DNA of 64,000 nt from Phalacrocorax aristotelis (Eukaryota > Chordata > Aves > Suliformes > Phalacrocoracidae): the NCBI RefSeq assembly GCF_949628215.1, contig NC_134285.1:25806797-25870796 (forward strand), in the 5' to 3' direction. Shown in pieces: positions 50,900-62,835 of this stretch. Position 1 is the stretch's first letter, and every line of letters begins with the position of its first letter. The position numbers were made by a program, and so were the translations under genes. Below the pieces are notes generated by a model, which was given only the letters and a program-made list of their open reading frames with translations, was not told where the DNA came from and made no database searches.

Positions 50900-51890
50900 G
50901 GCTCAGATGGAGTGGAACAGGATGGGATGGGGATAGAACAGGATGGGATGGGATGGGATGAGGTGGGATGGATGGATGAGCTGGGGACGGGTTGGGACAG
51001 GATGGATAGGATAGGATGGAACAAGATGGTGCAAGGATAGGACAGGGTAGGATGGGATAGGATAGCACAGGGATGGGACAGGATACAATGGGATGGGGAT
51101 AGGATGGATGAGATGGGAGTGTGGATAGGACAGGACAGGCCGGGATGGGATGGGATAGGATGGATAGCATAGGGTAGGGTGGGACAAGATGGTATAGGAT
51201 TGGACTGGGTAGGGTGGAATAGGATAGGATAGGGATGGGACAGGACGGGATAGGATGGTATGAGCACAGGACAGGATGAGATGGGACAGGATCGGATAAG
51301 ATCAGACAGGATGGAACAGGATGGGCTGGGGCCGTGACAGGATGGGATAGGATGGTATGGGGACAAGACAGGTCAGGATAGGATGGGATGGGATAGGATA
51401 GGATAAGATGGGGATAGGGCAGGATGGGATGGGATCAGATGAGGTTGGACAGGATGGAACGGGATGGAATGGAAACATGACAGGATAGGGTAGGATGGGA
51501 TGGCATGGGGATGGGATCAGATGAGGTTGGATAGGATGGAACAGGACGGCATGGGGACATGACAGGATGGGATAGGGATAGGTTAGGATGGGATGGGGAC
51601 AAGACAGGTCAGGATAGCATAGGATAGGGATAAGGATAGGATGGGATAGGGTAGGATGGGATGGGATAGGATGGGACAAGGTAAGAGGGGATCGGACAGG
51701 ACAGGTCAGGGTACTATGAGGTCGGACAGGACAGGATTTGGCGGGATGGGTATAGGAAGTTACGGGGACAGGACAGGCTGGGACAGGGTGAGATGTGATG
51801 GGGCCAAGACAGGTTGGGATGGGATGGGGCTGGAGCAGGATGGCATGGGCCTGGGGCAGGGTGGGCTGTGACGGGGTGTGGGGGCTGTGG
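50900..51890. repeat. pentanucleotide-based G-rich satellite array (GGGAT/AGGAT)
   Basis: Roughly 1 kb of purine-rich plus strand made from ggatg, ggata and ggaca pentamers in varying order, e.g. aggatgggatgggatagga. The complementary strand gives chance frames of the HPIPSHPIL type, which are artefacts. The array separates the divergent GLIS2 and TFAP4 promoters. Confidence 0.92.
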
Positions 51891-51949
51891 GACAGGATGG
51901 GGACAGGCCGGGATGCGACGGTGACAGGGCAGGTCGGGACGGGAGGGGC

Positions 51950-52208
51950 TCGGGTGGGGTGGGGACAGGTTGGGACGGGACCGAGGGCCCGGGGTGGGGG
52001 GGTGTCGGCGGGGCTGGCCCCCTTCCCCGATCGGGGGCCCCCTCCCCGCGCCCTCCTTTGTTTACATGGGCCGGTGGCTGGCGGAGGCGGGGGCGGCGCC
52101 GCCGGGGGCGGGCGGCGGGCGGGGGGAGGCGGCGGCGGCGGGAGGCGGGCGGGAGGGAGCCGCCGCGCTCGCACCAGCTGTTTCCCGCCTTGAGCCGCAG
52201 GCAGAGGC

Positions 52209-52246
<38 letters not shown>

Positions 52247-52282
52247 GAGCCGGGCCCGGCCGCCCTTCCCTCTCCTCCCGGC
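51950..52282 (+). promoter_or_regulatory. TFAP4: TFAP4 CpG-island promoter and 5' UTR
   Basis: TATA-less CpG island with clustered GC boxes (gggggcgggcggcgggcggg type) and a forkhead-like ttgtttac at 52058-52065. The 5' UTR probably starts within 52080-52200 and continues unspliced to the ATG. It includes a (ccggag)6 tract. Confidence 0.6.
52211..52246 (+). repeat. TFAP4: hexanucleotide repeat (CCGGAG)6 in TFAP4 5' UTR
   Basis: Six perfect copies of ccggag ending 36 bases before the TFAP4 start codon. Confidence 0.95.
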
Positions 52283-52371
52283 ATGGAGTACTTCATGGTG
52301 CCGGCCCAGAAGGTGCCCTCGCTGCAGCACTTCAGGAAATCCGAGAAGGAGGTCATCGGCGGGCTCTGCAG
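52283..52371 (+). CDS. TFAP4: TFAP4 exon 1 (coding part)
   Basis: Encodes MEYFMVPAQKVPSLQHFRKS and then EKEVIGGLC; donor gtgggg, phase 2 out. Confidence 0.98.
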
Positions 52372-55300
52372 GTGGGGCGCGGGGGGGCCCGCGGGGGGAG
52401 CGAAAAGAAATTGCATTTTTAGGGTTGGGGGGGTTGGGGAATTTTTGGGTGTGTGTGTGGGTTGGGGAGGGGGGGGGCGCAGCGCGGCCGCCACAGCCCC
52501 ACCGCCCGCACGTGGTCCCGGCCGCGCACATGGGGCCGGGTGGCCACGCGTGGCTGGGAGGGGGGAGGCGCCGCCCGCCCTCCCGCGTGGGGGGGCAGCC
52601 TGTTTTTTTGGAAGGAAGGGTGTTTAAAGGAGCTTGTGTGTTGGGGGGGGTCCGGCGGGGAGTGCGTGGGGGGTGTGTGTGTGTGTGTGTTTACTGCCGG
52701 GCCTGGCCGTGACTCTGCAGCCCTCCCGGAGGAGGCGGGTCGTGGCCGGGGCTGCCGGGACATGTAGTGCGGGGAGGCGGCGGCACAAAGCCCGCGGACA
52801 CGCGGGGAGGGGGGGAAGCCCCGGCGGATCGGGGGACCCCCCCCCACTCCCCAGCACTACCACGGATGGGGCTGGAGCCATGGGGCTGCTCCCGGCCAGC
52901 GGGGCCTGGCGGGGAGGCGGCGGGCGGGCGGGCCCCCGCCACGCGTGGGGGGCGGCACAGGCCACGCGGGGCGGCCCTGGGCGCTCCGGGAGCCGTGGGG
53001 CGGCACAGGGGGTCCCACCCCCGTCCCCCGCCCCAGCCCCCTGCCTCGCCGTCGGGTGGGCCGGAGCAGCCGGGCCCTGCCATGCCTGGGGGGCGGCCCG
53101 CGCCCCCGTGGGGCAGCCCAGGCCTCGCTGTGGGGCAGGCCTCAGCAGCCAGGCCCCACTTACACCTCTGTGGGGGGGCCCAGCCCCTCTGTGGGGCATC
53201 CCTGCCCCACCTCCCCACTGCCCCATGGGCTCACCTGGGGTGGGGGGCCTGCACCCCGGTGATGCTCTGGGTGTGACCCCACTGAGGCCCCCAGGGGGTA
53301 GAGCTGTGGGGCAGGGACACAGGGCAGTGGGGTGGCTTCACTGGGGTCCCCCACCTTAGTCGCTGTGGGTGGGTGGCTGTGGCCCCTTGTTGGCCCATGG
53401 ACTGGGTGGGAGGACAGCCGGCTGCGGCGGGGCAAGTGCAGCCATCCTGCCCAGGGCTGGGGGGCTGTGTGGCCCCACATTGTCCCTGGGGTGGGGCAGA
53501 GCTCTGGGGTGGCCTCGCTGCTTTCCCACCGCCCCAGGCTCTGGATGTCCTGCCTGGGAGCTCTGGGAGCTGGGGGATGCCCTGCCTGCAGACTTGAGGA
53601 TACTCTGTCTGTGAGCTTGGGGTGCCCTGCCCACAAGTTTGGGGTGCTGGGGGATACCCTGCCTGTGAGCTCAGTGTGCTGGGGAACACCCTGCCTGTGA
53701 AGTTGGGTATACCCTGCCTGCGAGCTTAGGGACAGCCTGCCTGCAAGCTTAGTGAGCTTGGGGATGCCTTGTCTGTGAGCTTGGGGATACATGGCTTGTG
53801 AGCTCAGGGGCACTGTGCCTGTTGACCTCAGGGAGCTCAGAGTACCCTGCCTGCAAGCTTGGGGACACCCTGCCTGTATGACCATGCCTCCCCTGCCTAC
53901 GAGCACAAACCAGAGCACTAGCTGTGGGCAGCAGTGGATGCGAGCGGGCAGGGCAGGCATCTGCCACAGGCTCGCCGAGCTGCCAGCCTCCTTGCTGGGC
54001 AGCAGCAGTGCAGCAGCACCGGCTTTGACACCCCCATGGGTTTGTTTTGCACTGGCCTGGGGACACCCTGGGGGTGCCACCTGCTCCCCCAGCCTCTGTC
54101 CTGCCCCATCCCTGGTGGTGCTGGGTGCCAGGCCAGCTTCTGGATTAATGTTTTTTATCCCCTTTCCCATATTTCACTGCCAATTCTCAGGTCTCTTCCC
54201 AGGAAGAGTAGCTGGGGCAGGTTGTGGGAGGTCTGCCGGCAAGGAAGCAGGCTCTTCCTCCTTCCCCGGTATTTAAGAAACCGCTTCCGTGCTGCCCAGT
54301 CCTGGGCCTCTCTGACCCGTTACCCTTGCGTGGCTGTGGCTGGCAGTCTGACATCCCGGAGCAGTGCTCTGGACACCTTCCCGGCCCCACCAGACATCAC
54401 TGCAGGGAGATAGGGGACAGACCCTGCCCATAGGAAGGGGTGACATCCCTGAGACTTGCTGGGGTTTGGCATGGTTTGGGGCTGTTTTTTGGTAGGAGCA
54501 GGGAGGCGGGTGACAGCCACTGCCGGCTGGGAGCCCTGTGCCATGATCCCACCACAGGCAGCCCTTGGTCCACGTGGCAGACAGCTGCTCCCCGCAAGTG
54601 GGGCAGACCCCCAGGCACCCATCCCAGCTCTGCATCCCCCAGGACACCCATTGGGAGGTGCATGGGTGGGATCCAGTGCATGGGTGGGATCCAGTGGATG
54701 CTCAGCACCCAGCGCCAGCCTGCACTGGGACGCTGCCTTGGCAGCTGGGGACAAACATCTTCCCCTTGGGCTGAGCGGGGATCCTTCCCTGTCCCCCTTG
54801 GGCTGAGCTGGGATCTCCCCCATCCCTGTGTATCTCGGAGGAGTTGCCATGTGTTCCCCAGTCGCAACAGGCAATGGGTGGCCTGAGAGCCTCTGAGTGC
54901 TGCCTGGGCATATGGTGGTGCTGCGACCTGGGCTTGGCTTTGCTGCTTATACCCCTGGGCTCCCAAACCTCTGTGGTTCCTCCACAGCCTCGTTGGGAGG
55001 GCAGGACACTGGGCATTGCTTTCCAGCCCAGTGTTGGCAAGGCGCTGGGTGGGATGGTCCTGTCTCCCCATCCCGGAGCCACTGGGCACCAGGGCAGGAG
55101 ACCGAAGTCCATCTTATCTTGCCTCGCGCTGACAGCCCAGCCTTGTGTTTAGTCTTCGGTGCCTTGCAGCATCCCCGGCACCAGCAGCCTGACTTGCAGC
55201 TGGTGGGTGCTGGGTGCTTGCGTGCACCCTGGAGAGACCTGCTGCTGGCAGCAGTGGGGAGGTGAAATGGCTGGCGGCATGACAGGGGCTGCTGGTTGCG

Positions 55301-58300
55301 TTGGTTTGGCCTAATGGCCAGCTATTGCCCCGGTGCTCAGCATACTAATTGCCAGTGCTGGCCATTGCCCGGCAGGCTTGCTGTCCTCACAATCCAAAAC
55401 CCTTGACTTGTTTCAAGATTCAGTTGCCTTGCTCCCTGGGCTGTCTTGCGGAAGAAGTGGGGTGTGGGTGAAGAAGCTGGACCCCCACAGCGGTGGCTTT
55501 GCTGAAGGGGCCAGTGGCCCCCACCCACGGGTGTTTGCCTTGGCCAGCGGGTGCCCTTCCCGCCGCTATCCCTGCTTGCTGCCAGCAGCATCACTGGCTC
55601 TGGGAGGCATTTCCCAGTCCATCTGCTGGACAATGGCACGGGGGGGAGGTGGTGGTGCCAGGAAGGATGCAGGAGCTGTGGCTTGGGGTGGGACGGGGGC
55701 TTCTGTGCTGGGAGTTGTCATCTGGAAGCCATCAGTGGGGTGGGAGGGAGGGAGCTGCCTTCTCAGGGCCACACACACTGGCTGGCCCCAGGGAGACACA
55801 GCTGGCCAGCTGACCCGCAGCCTCCCTTGCCCACCCAGGGGTCCCTGCCTTGCCCTGCCATTCCCTCAGCAATCCTCACCCAGGCTTGCAGCTGGCGATG
55901 GAGTTGCGCAACCCATGTCTGAGCCTGGCAGAGCTGAGGGGGATGCAGCGGGCCTACTGTTTGGTCAGTGCATCCCCCAGAGCTTTGGATATGGGGCTGG
56001 AGAAACCCACCTACCTGCTTCTGTTCTTGCCAATGCCACAGCCATTGTCCCCTCTGTGTTTTCTGTCCCTTTGGTGGCTTGACACCATCACTGAAAAGCA
56101 CGAGGGAACACAGTGGGGGCAAGCCAGTGGCAGGGGTACAGCCCCCTCCTCCCTAACCCCATGACTGTCTCGCAGCTTGGCTAACATCCCACTGACGCCG
56201 GAGACCCAGCGGGACCAGGAGCGGCGGATACGCAGGGAAATCGCCAACAGCAACGAGAGACGGCGGATGCAGAGCATCAATGCTGGCTTCCAGTCTCTGA
56301 AAACCCTCATCCCACACACAGATGGGGAGAAGCTCAGCAAGGTGAGCGGGATGTCACCAGGGCCATGGCGATGCAGGACGGAAATGCTGGTCCTGCACAT
56401 GGAGGTTTTTGACATTGCTTGTCTGGCAGGACAGGGCTGTAAGAGTAATTGGGGGTATTTGCATATGTTAATTCATCAATGGAGGTCTCTCCTGGGGAGG
56501 TTTCCTTGGTGGGTGTGGGTGTCCATCGCAAACCTGGTGTCCCAGAGCAGGCTGGGTGCATGTGACAACACCCCACATCCCAGGAGCAGAGTGGCGTGTG
56601 TCTGGGTGATGTTGTGGCCCCACTGCAGAGGAGATTGGGGCAAGGAGGCGGCGCTCAGGAGCCAGTCAGGTTCCCAAGATGGGTGAACGGGAGGTTCACT
56701 GTGGTGGAAATCCCAGGGGAGACCTGGGGGTGAAGCAGACCCTTGATGGAGATGCCAGGGCTGGGCAAGGAGCGGTGGTGCTGCCTCCTGGGCAGGGAGG
56801 GAACTCGGCAGGAGGGGGACTCATGGACACCGGAGTCTCCTGCCTGAGTGTGCCCCTCTTGGCTCTCCCGCAGGCAGCCATCCTCCAGCAGACAGCCGAG
56901 TACATCTTCTCCCTGGAGCAGGAGAAGACTCGGCTACTGCAGCAGAACACCCAGCTCAAGAGGTTCATCCAGGTAGCACTGCCTGCGTGCCCCAGGGATG
57001 GGACAGGAGGGAATGGGACAGTCCCAGCTGTCCGGGGATGGGATGCTGTTGCTGTTCCTTGGGGTCAGGGCAAGACCCTCCACCCTAATAAGCCAGGGAA
57101 TGGAGATGTTTCACACCCTTCTGGCAGGGCAGGTGAGCCCTGTTCAACCTGTAATATCTTAACCTGGTAGGGGACTGTGGTCCCATTTTCCATTTGGGGT
57201 ATCGGGGTACAGGTTGGTGGCAGCTCCAGTACTGGGGTGGCCCAGTTGAACCATGCTGGGTGTCATGGTGTGAGAAGCGGATTTGCACAAGGTTCAGGGG
57301 GTGAGGACCAGGAGGGTGAGCATGCACAGGGTGCAGGAACCTGCCCATCCCCAGGCTGCACCGTTCCTACAGATGAAGGCATCAATCCCATGTGCTGCTC
57401 ATGTCCCCAGCGAGCCCCTTCCCTGCAGGGAGCTGCGTTTGGGGGTGGTGGTCGAGGGGGTGGTATCACCCAGACATGGTGCAGACAGAGGGGAGAGGAT
57501 CAAGGCTGGTCTCTGTCCCCTGACGCTGCATCCCTGTGGCAGGAGTTCAGTGGCTCCTCCCCAAAACGGCGACGGGCAGAGGACAAAGATGAGGGAATCG
57601 GCTCGCCGGACATCTGGGAGGATGAGAAGGCCGAGGATCTGCGGCGGGAGATGATCGAGCTCCGGCAGCAGCTGGACAAGGAGCGCTCAGTCCGCATGAT
57701 GCTGGAGGAGCAGGTGAGGCCATGCGGGGCCGGATCCCACTGCAGCGCTGCCGCCTGTGCGGCACCGCGCTGGCTGTGCGTGGGGCTGGCTCGCCCTCTA
57801 GCGGGCTGTGCCACAGCCGTGCTAGAGCCCCCTGGGAACACCGGCGGTGCCACGGTGTAATGGGCCACCTGCTCTGGCCACCTCTGCTCCATGCTTGGCC
57901 GTGGGCTCCCTGGCTCTGCTGTGTCCACCCCACGGGGACCCTGCCCAGCAGGGATCAAGGGGTGCCATGCCGGGGGCAGGCTGGGCTCCCCACTGACGTC
58001 GGGGCTCTCTCGGCTGGCAGGTTCGCTCCCTGGAGGCCCACATGTACCCTGAGAAGCTGAAGGTGATTGCTCAGCAAGTGCAGCTCCAGCAGCAGCAAGA
58101 ACAGGTGAGGTTGCTGCACCAGGAGAAGCTAGAGCGCGAGCAGCAGATCCGAACCCAGGTGAGTGCGCGGGTGCTGCCCAAGCCCACCCTGGCCATAGCC
58201 CACCCATGGGGACACCCTGGTGGCCTCCCACCCTCTGAGCCATGCAGCTGGGTGTGTGGTGTGAAATACAGGAGATTGGGGCGGTTCAGTGATGTGCTTG

Positions 58301-60223
58301 GCACCTCCTGTCTGTTAGAGATGGATAGCAGTGTCCCAGCGAAGCTCCCACCCTCAGGGAACTGGGAAAGGGTCAGCACGTGGCCTCCCCAGTGCTCGGG
58401 GTGGCTGCACTCGTGGGCACCCCATGTTTCACAGGGGGATAGAATCATAAAGTAGTTTGGATTGGAAGGGACCTTTAGAGGTCATCTAGTCCAACCCCCC
58501 TGCAATGAGCAGGGACATCTTCAGCTACATCAGGTTGCTCATTGTGGCTCTGTAGCAGCTTCCAAGTGGCTCCATTCCCTGGTGCCAAGGGCTTTGTACA
58601 GGGAAGGTTGCTTTCTGGCAGGGAGGGATTCGGCTTGGCCCTAGCGAGCCCATGGCTTTCCAAGGCTCTGCCAGGAGGTGCCAGATGCAGTCACCCCCGA
58701 CTCAGCCCTGCCACAGCGCTGTGTCCCTCCCTGGCTGGTCTCTCCCCACCAGGCATAGGTGGAGAGCAGCTCCCGCTCCAGTGAGCGGTGGTCTTGCTCC
58801 AGCTCCCGCCGGGTGTGTTTCCTCACCCTCAGGTGACGAATGGGTGTCTGTCCTGTCTGTGGGTGATGCCAGCAGTCACAACACACCACTGCCAGCAGTT
58901 GATGCAGGTCATGTTCCTCGTGCTGGAGTGGGTGGTTTGCAGGGGCGTGGAGGCCAACCGCATCTCTGGGGGTTCACCTCTCACCAGGTGACTCCTGCTG
59001 AGTCTTGGGTAACCCCAAACTGTTCCTTGCCACCCACCAGGCTGGGAAAGGGAAGTAGGGAAGCTGGCAGGCGGTGGTGCCAGGCAGACTTGGCAGGTCT
59101 GCAGGAATGGGAGCCTTCAGACTTTTCCCCTGGCACATTTGGATTTGCCAACAGTGGGGGGAGCCTTACACCAGCGAGGAGGTGAGCGCAGTGCTGGCAC
59201 CCAGTCCTTGCTTGCTGCTGCCCTCGAGCTCAGCCCAGGGGGACACCGGCCTGGGGAGCTTCAAAGAGGGAGAAAAACAAGCTTCCTCCCTCCTTTGGCT
59301 TCTGCAGAGCTGCATCCCCACAAGATCCCTGCCGGCCGCCTCCTGGGGAAGTTCAGACTATTTTTAGGTGAATTCTCCTTATCTTCCTGCTAGGGCAGAT
59401 CTTCCCATCTGTATTTTTAACAGGGGTCTCTGAGGGGTGCAGCAAGTCCCCAACTGTGCAGGTTGGGGTGGTGAGAGGGCTGGCACTTGCCTCTCCTGGC
59501 TTAAAAGCCCAAACCTTTCCTCCTTCGGGAATCCTTCACATTCACCTGTGCCAAAGCTAAGGTGACGGCAGCTTTCAGCTGGCATCCTCTCCTGTCCATC
59601 CGGGACGGGTGAACTGGAACTGCTGAGCTGCTGCTTCAGCTTTTCTGGACTCTCAGAGGAGTTTGGGCTCTGCAAACAAGCATGATGCTCTCCCCATTGC
59701 TGCCGTGCCCAGGTCCCTGCTGACCAGGGGGGTTTTTGCTACTATCCCCAGCTCCTGCCAACACACGCTCCCCCAGCGCCCACCCACCACCCCACCGTGA
59801 TTGTACCAGCGCCGCCTCCCTCCCATCATGTCACTGTGGTCACCATGGGCCCATCCTCAGTTATCAACACAGTCTCCACGTCCCGGCAAAACCTGGACAC
59901 CATTGTTCAGGTAAGGGGAGGACTGAGGAGGACGGTGGCAGGGGGGCTTTGGGGTGTCCCTACCCACCCTGTGTGCATCAGAGGGGGGAACACACGATGT
60001 CCTGATGGCCAGTGGTTGCCCTCGGCAGGCGATCCAGCACATCGAGGGGACACAGGAGAAGCAGCTGCAGGAAGAGGAGCAGAGACGTGCTGTCATCGTG
60101 ACGCCGGCACGTGCCTGCCCTGAGCCCTCCACCTCCGACACTGCCTCCGACACTGAGGGCAACGACAGTGACTCCATGGACCAGAGCAAAGAAGAGCCCT
60201 CGGGGGACGCGGAGCTGCCCTGA
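52283..60223 (+). CDS. TFAP4: TFAP4, transcription factor AP-4 (complete spliced CDS)
   Basis: AP-4 is a bHLH-leucine-zipper factor that homodimerises on CAGCTG E-boxes and acts downstream of MYC in proliferation, and as repressor or activator of viral and cellular genes. Seven exons join to exactly 338 residues, the length I recall for human. Residues 1-29 begin MEYFMVPAQKVPSLQHFRKS. The basic region (about 45-62) contains RREIANSNERRRMQSINAGF, helix-loop-helix runs to about 102 (LKTLIPHTDGEKLSKAAILQ), a first zipper to about 120 (LEQEKTRLLQQNTQLKRFIQ), an acidic patch, a second coiled-coil/zipper at about 150-220 (Gln-rich QLQQQQEQVRLL), a Pro/His segment (about 225-245) and an acidic Ser/Asp/Glu C-terminus ending SGDAELP. 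The start has G at -3 and +4. It is transcribed divergently from GLIS2. Confidence 0.98.
52372..56175 (+). other. TFAP4: TFAP4 intron 1
   Basis: 3.8 kb. The first kilobase continues the CpG island and includes a (TG)n run near 52672-52690. A minisatellite lies at about 53550-53900. A perfect 18-bp duplication (tgcatgggtgggatccag) is at about 54660-54695. The rest is unremarkable GC-rich intron. Confidence 0.7.
53550..53900. repeat. minisatellite in TFAP4 intron 1
   Basis: Irregular tandem units around tgagcttggggataccctgc and ccctgcctgcaagctt, about 25-35 bp long, roughly ten copies, moderately diverged. Confidence 0.8.
56176..56341 (+). CDS. TFAP4: TFAP4 exon 2 (basic region and helix 1)
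   Basis: Encodes SLANIPLTPETQRDQERRIR, the basic region and LKTLIPHTDGEKLSK. Acceptor tcgcag, donor gtgagc; phase 2 in, 0 out. Confidence 0.98.
56874..56972 (+). CDS. TFAP4: TFAP4 exon 3 (helix 2 and first zipper)
   Basis: Encodes AAILQQTAEYIFSLEQEKTR and then LLQQNTQLKRFIQ. Acceptor ccgcag, donor gtagca; phase 0 in and out. Confidence 0.98.
57543..57713 (+). CDS. TFAP4: TFAP4 exon 4
   Basis: Encodes EFSGSSPKRRRAEDKDEGIG, then SPDIWEDEKAEDLRREMIEL and the second zipper start; contains the basic KRRR, a possible nuclear localisation signal. Acceptor ggcag, donor gtgagg; phase 0 in and out. Confidence 0.98.
58021..58158 (+). CDS. TFAP4: TFAP4 exon 5
   Basis: Encodes VRSLEAHMYPEKLKVIAQQV and then QLQQQQEQVRLLHQEKLERE and QQIRTQ. 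Acceptor ggcag, donor gtgagt; phase 0 in and out. Confidence 0.98.
58440..58540 (-). mobile_element. CR1 LINE fragment, 5'-truncated, antisense
   Basis: The plus strand reads agaatcataaagtagtttgg, then ttggaagggacctttagagg, tcatctagtccaaccccc and caggttgctca. This is the reverse complement of the 3' end of avian CR1. The CR1 3' tail is therefore at 58440 and the element reads on the minus strand. Only about 100 bases remain; there is no coding part. It lies in TFAP4 intron 5. Confidence 0.9.
58541..59751 (+). other. TFAP4: TFAP4 intron 5, remainder
   Basis: GC-rich intron with no exon or further repeat recognised after the CR1 fragment. Confidence 0.7.
59752..59910 (+). CDS. TFAP4: TFAP4 exon 6
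   Basis: Encodes LLPTHAPPAPTHHPTVIVPA and then VVTMGPSSVINTVSTSRQNL and DTIVQ. Acceptor ccccag, donor gtaagg; phase 0 in and out. Confidence 0.97.
60029..60223 (+). CDS. TFAP4: TFAP4 exon 7 (terminal coding part)
   Basis: Encodes AIQHIEGTQEKQLQEEEQRR and then the acidic tail to SGDAELP, stop TGA. Acceptor ggcag; phase 0 in. Confidence 0.98.
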   Translation, partial: AIQHIEGTQEKQLQEEEQRRAVIVTPARACPEPSTSDTASDTEGNDSDSMDQSKEEPSGDAELP

Positions 60224-61400
60224 CACCCCCTGGCCGGCAGCCAGGGAGGGGAGCCAGGGCGGGGGGGGAAATGTCAGAGAATATGCTGAAATTTTTAAAA
60301 AATACAATGCGATTTGGGTCTCTTTTATGACCTTTTTCCAATACTGTAAAGCAGAGTGCTAGAAGCAGGCAAAGGTCACCCTTCAGCTCCCGGGGGGGGG
60401 GGGCGGCTCGGGGGGGTGGGGGGGCGGGTGCACAAGGGGGGTCACAACAGGACGTGGGGGGCTTGGGGTGCAGTGGGATGGCAGAAGGGGGGTGTTAGAG
60501 ATGGGGGGTTGCAGCCCCCCACCTCATTTTATCAACCCCCCCCTGCTGACCCACGGGGAATCCTGCCAAGCCGTTGGCAGCCCTGGTGTTCCTGATGGCG
60601 TTCCCTTGGGATGGGGCCTTCAGTTGGAATCTTAATTTGTTGGGTTTTTTTTTTTTTCTCCTTTTTTGTGTTATTGGGGGTTTTTTTTGTGTTTGCTTTT
60701 TTTAATGTTTGGTTTTAAACGGGGGAGATGCCAAGTGACACGGCAGCAAAGGTGGGACAGGGACCCCAGCTTCGGGGTACAACCATCCTCACCATGGCTC
60801 CTGCACCCTGCACCAGGCAGGGAAAACCCCTTTGGAGAGCAAAATATTCCTGGGATTTTGCCCATCAGAGCACAGGCAGGAGGGCCCGCACATGCCACCT
60901 GCCTGGCATTTCCAATGTCTGCCTCCTCAGCACAGGGATGGTGGTTTGGGGATGGATTTTACACTCCCATCCCTGCCCCTGTCACGTCCCTGTCCCCCCA
61001 TCCCGCTCCTGTCCTTCCTTTAAGCACTTAATCTGGTTTGCGGGATGAGTCAGCTCCGACGAGCCTTTCTATTTTGTGATTGTGTCGCTTGGGTCTGTCG
61101 TGGTGGGTGGGACGGTCCCCATTTTGTGCATGTCCCCCCCTTGCCCCGCTGCCCCCCGCCCGGCTGTAGGGTTTTAGGCCAGTCGTGTGTAGAGCCTTGG
61201 TGGTATTTGGTAGGTTCCCCCCCCCCGCTGCAGCTGTTTCTCAGTTCCTTCCCCCCCCCTTTTTTTTTGTATTTTTTTTTTACGATTTTCAGGTCTTTGT
61301 GTTGATTGAGAAGCTATTCTATTTTGTTAAGAAAGTGGAAAAAAAAAGGCTTGTGCCTTTGTAAAGAAACAAAATAAAGTTTGTACTTGGTTTTTTAGAA
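60224..61400 (+). other. TFAP4: TFAP4 3' UTR
   Basis: About 1.2 kb with T-rich tracts (60640-60720, 61255-61285) and G-runs, ending shortly after the AATAAA signal. Confidence 0.8.
61373..61378 (+). terminator. TFAP4: TFAP4 polyadenylation signal (AATAAA)
   Basis: Canonical aataaa in aaacaaaataaagtttg, about 1.15 kb after the stop. Confidence 0.85.
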
Positions 61401-61404
61401 GCTC

Positions 61405-62830
61405 GGTCCCAGTGTGAATGTCTGTGGGGGGTGACGGGGCTGGATCTGGCCCCAGCGGGACACTGGATGTTCTTGAGGAACCTGGGACTTGCAGGTTGGG
61501 CGGGGGAGTGCTCCCGTTATTGGGAATTGCAGGCAGGGAGTGGGCAGGAGGCAAAGGCAGAAGGATGCTGGCCCTGGTGAGGTCTCCCCGCTGAGTGGCT
61601 GGACTATATGTAAAGGCTCAGCCCTGCCAGTGCTGCCCACATGTGATACGAGCATGTTGGGGCTCAGCTCGCTGCTGAGGTGGGGCGGTCTGGGACTGGT
61701 TTTAGTGAGACTGCTTGGCCATGGGGGGCTGGGGTCAGGCTTTGGGGCTGATTTCTGTGGTGCCGCAGGATGGGAGGGTGCCCCCATGGCTTGGGGAAGA
61801 GACATCCATCTCCCCCCATGGCTCTCCATGGGTTTCCTGGCTTGCCTCATGGCTATGTCAGGGTGGGGGCACCCATCTCTTTCCATGGCTTTTGGGGGGG
61901 GCACCCATCTTTTTCCACAGGGCATTCACCCTCCCTGTGGGGCACCCAACTCTTATCTCTTCCCATGGCCATGGGTCTCTCCCACTCCCCCTCCACACCA
62001 TGGCCCTCTGCAATGCCCAGCTGAGGGCCAGCTCCTGCCTGCTCCCCTGCCATTGCCCCCTCCCCACCACCACAATCCTGGGGCTGGGGGCTCCCCCTAC
62101 TCCCATGTTTGAGGGGGGAGCCACGCTTGGAGGGGGCTATTGTTTTTCTCCCAGTTTGGCCCCTTCCCCAGGAAAAAGCTGGGTCGCAGCTCCCCAGAGG
62201 GGATTCTTCAGTGCTGAGGATGTGCCCTCTGCCACAACCAGGCTTTGGGGACAGTGCTGGGTGGCTGTCCTCCGCAAGCAAGGGTGACAGGAGCTGGCCA
62301 CCCTGTGCTTCCGGCTGTGACCATCCCCTGTGCCATGCTGCTGGCACAGTGCTTGTGACACTGGGGACACCACCAGCATGGAGGAGACATGTACCCGTGC
62401 CTATGGGGTGTGTTGCATGCCCAAGGTTGGTGTCCTGTGGTGTCTCAAAGGTGCCCCAAATCAGCCCAGGACAAGGTGTCCTGGGCTACCTGCCTTTGGA
62501 AACAGATGGGGGACACCACAGTGCTGTGATGCTCCGTTCACCCTCTGCCATGAAATCCTGCTCCTGCCAAAAAGAGACTGCCAGGGGCTGGGGACAGCCC
62601 TGATGGGCTGCAGGTGCTCTGGGGCGTCTGCTGCATGCCAGTGGGGTGCTGTGACGGCAACGGTGACCCCACATGGGCAGTGCCACCCCAGGGGCCCCAT
62701 GACGGGAGGTGTCCCATGCCATCACAACTCTGACACAAGCCTTCCCCGTACTGCAGCACTGCCATTGAGCCCCGTCCCCGCGGCCCCCCAGGAGCGGGCA
62801 AGTGGAGGCAGCAGCATCTGTGCTGTCTGT
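61405..62830. other. TFAP4-SRL intergenic region
   Basis: About 1.4 kb without a recognised gene. A loose repeat of cacccatctctttccatggc occurs at about 61790-61980. The open frames show no known family. Confidence 0.65.
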
Positions 62831-62835
62831 GCCGG

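Noticed and set aside
51302-52531. 409-codon minus-strand frame rich in HPIPSHPIL repeats
   Set aside because: Translation of the pentamer array, not a protein gene.
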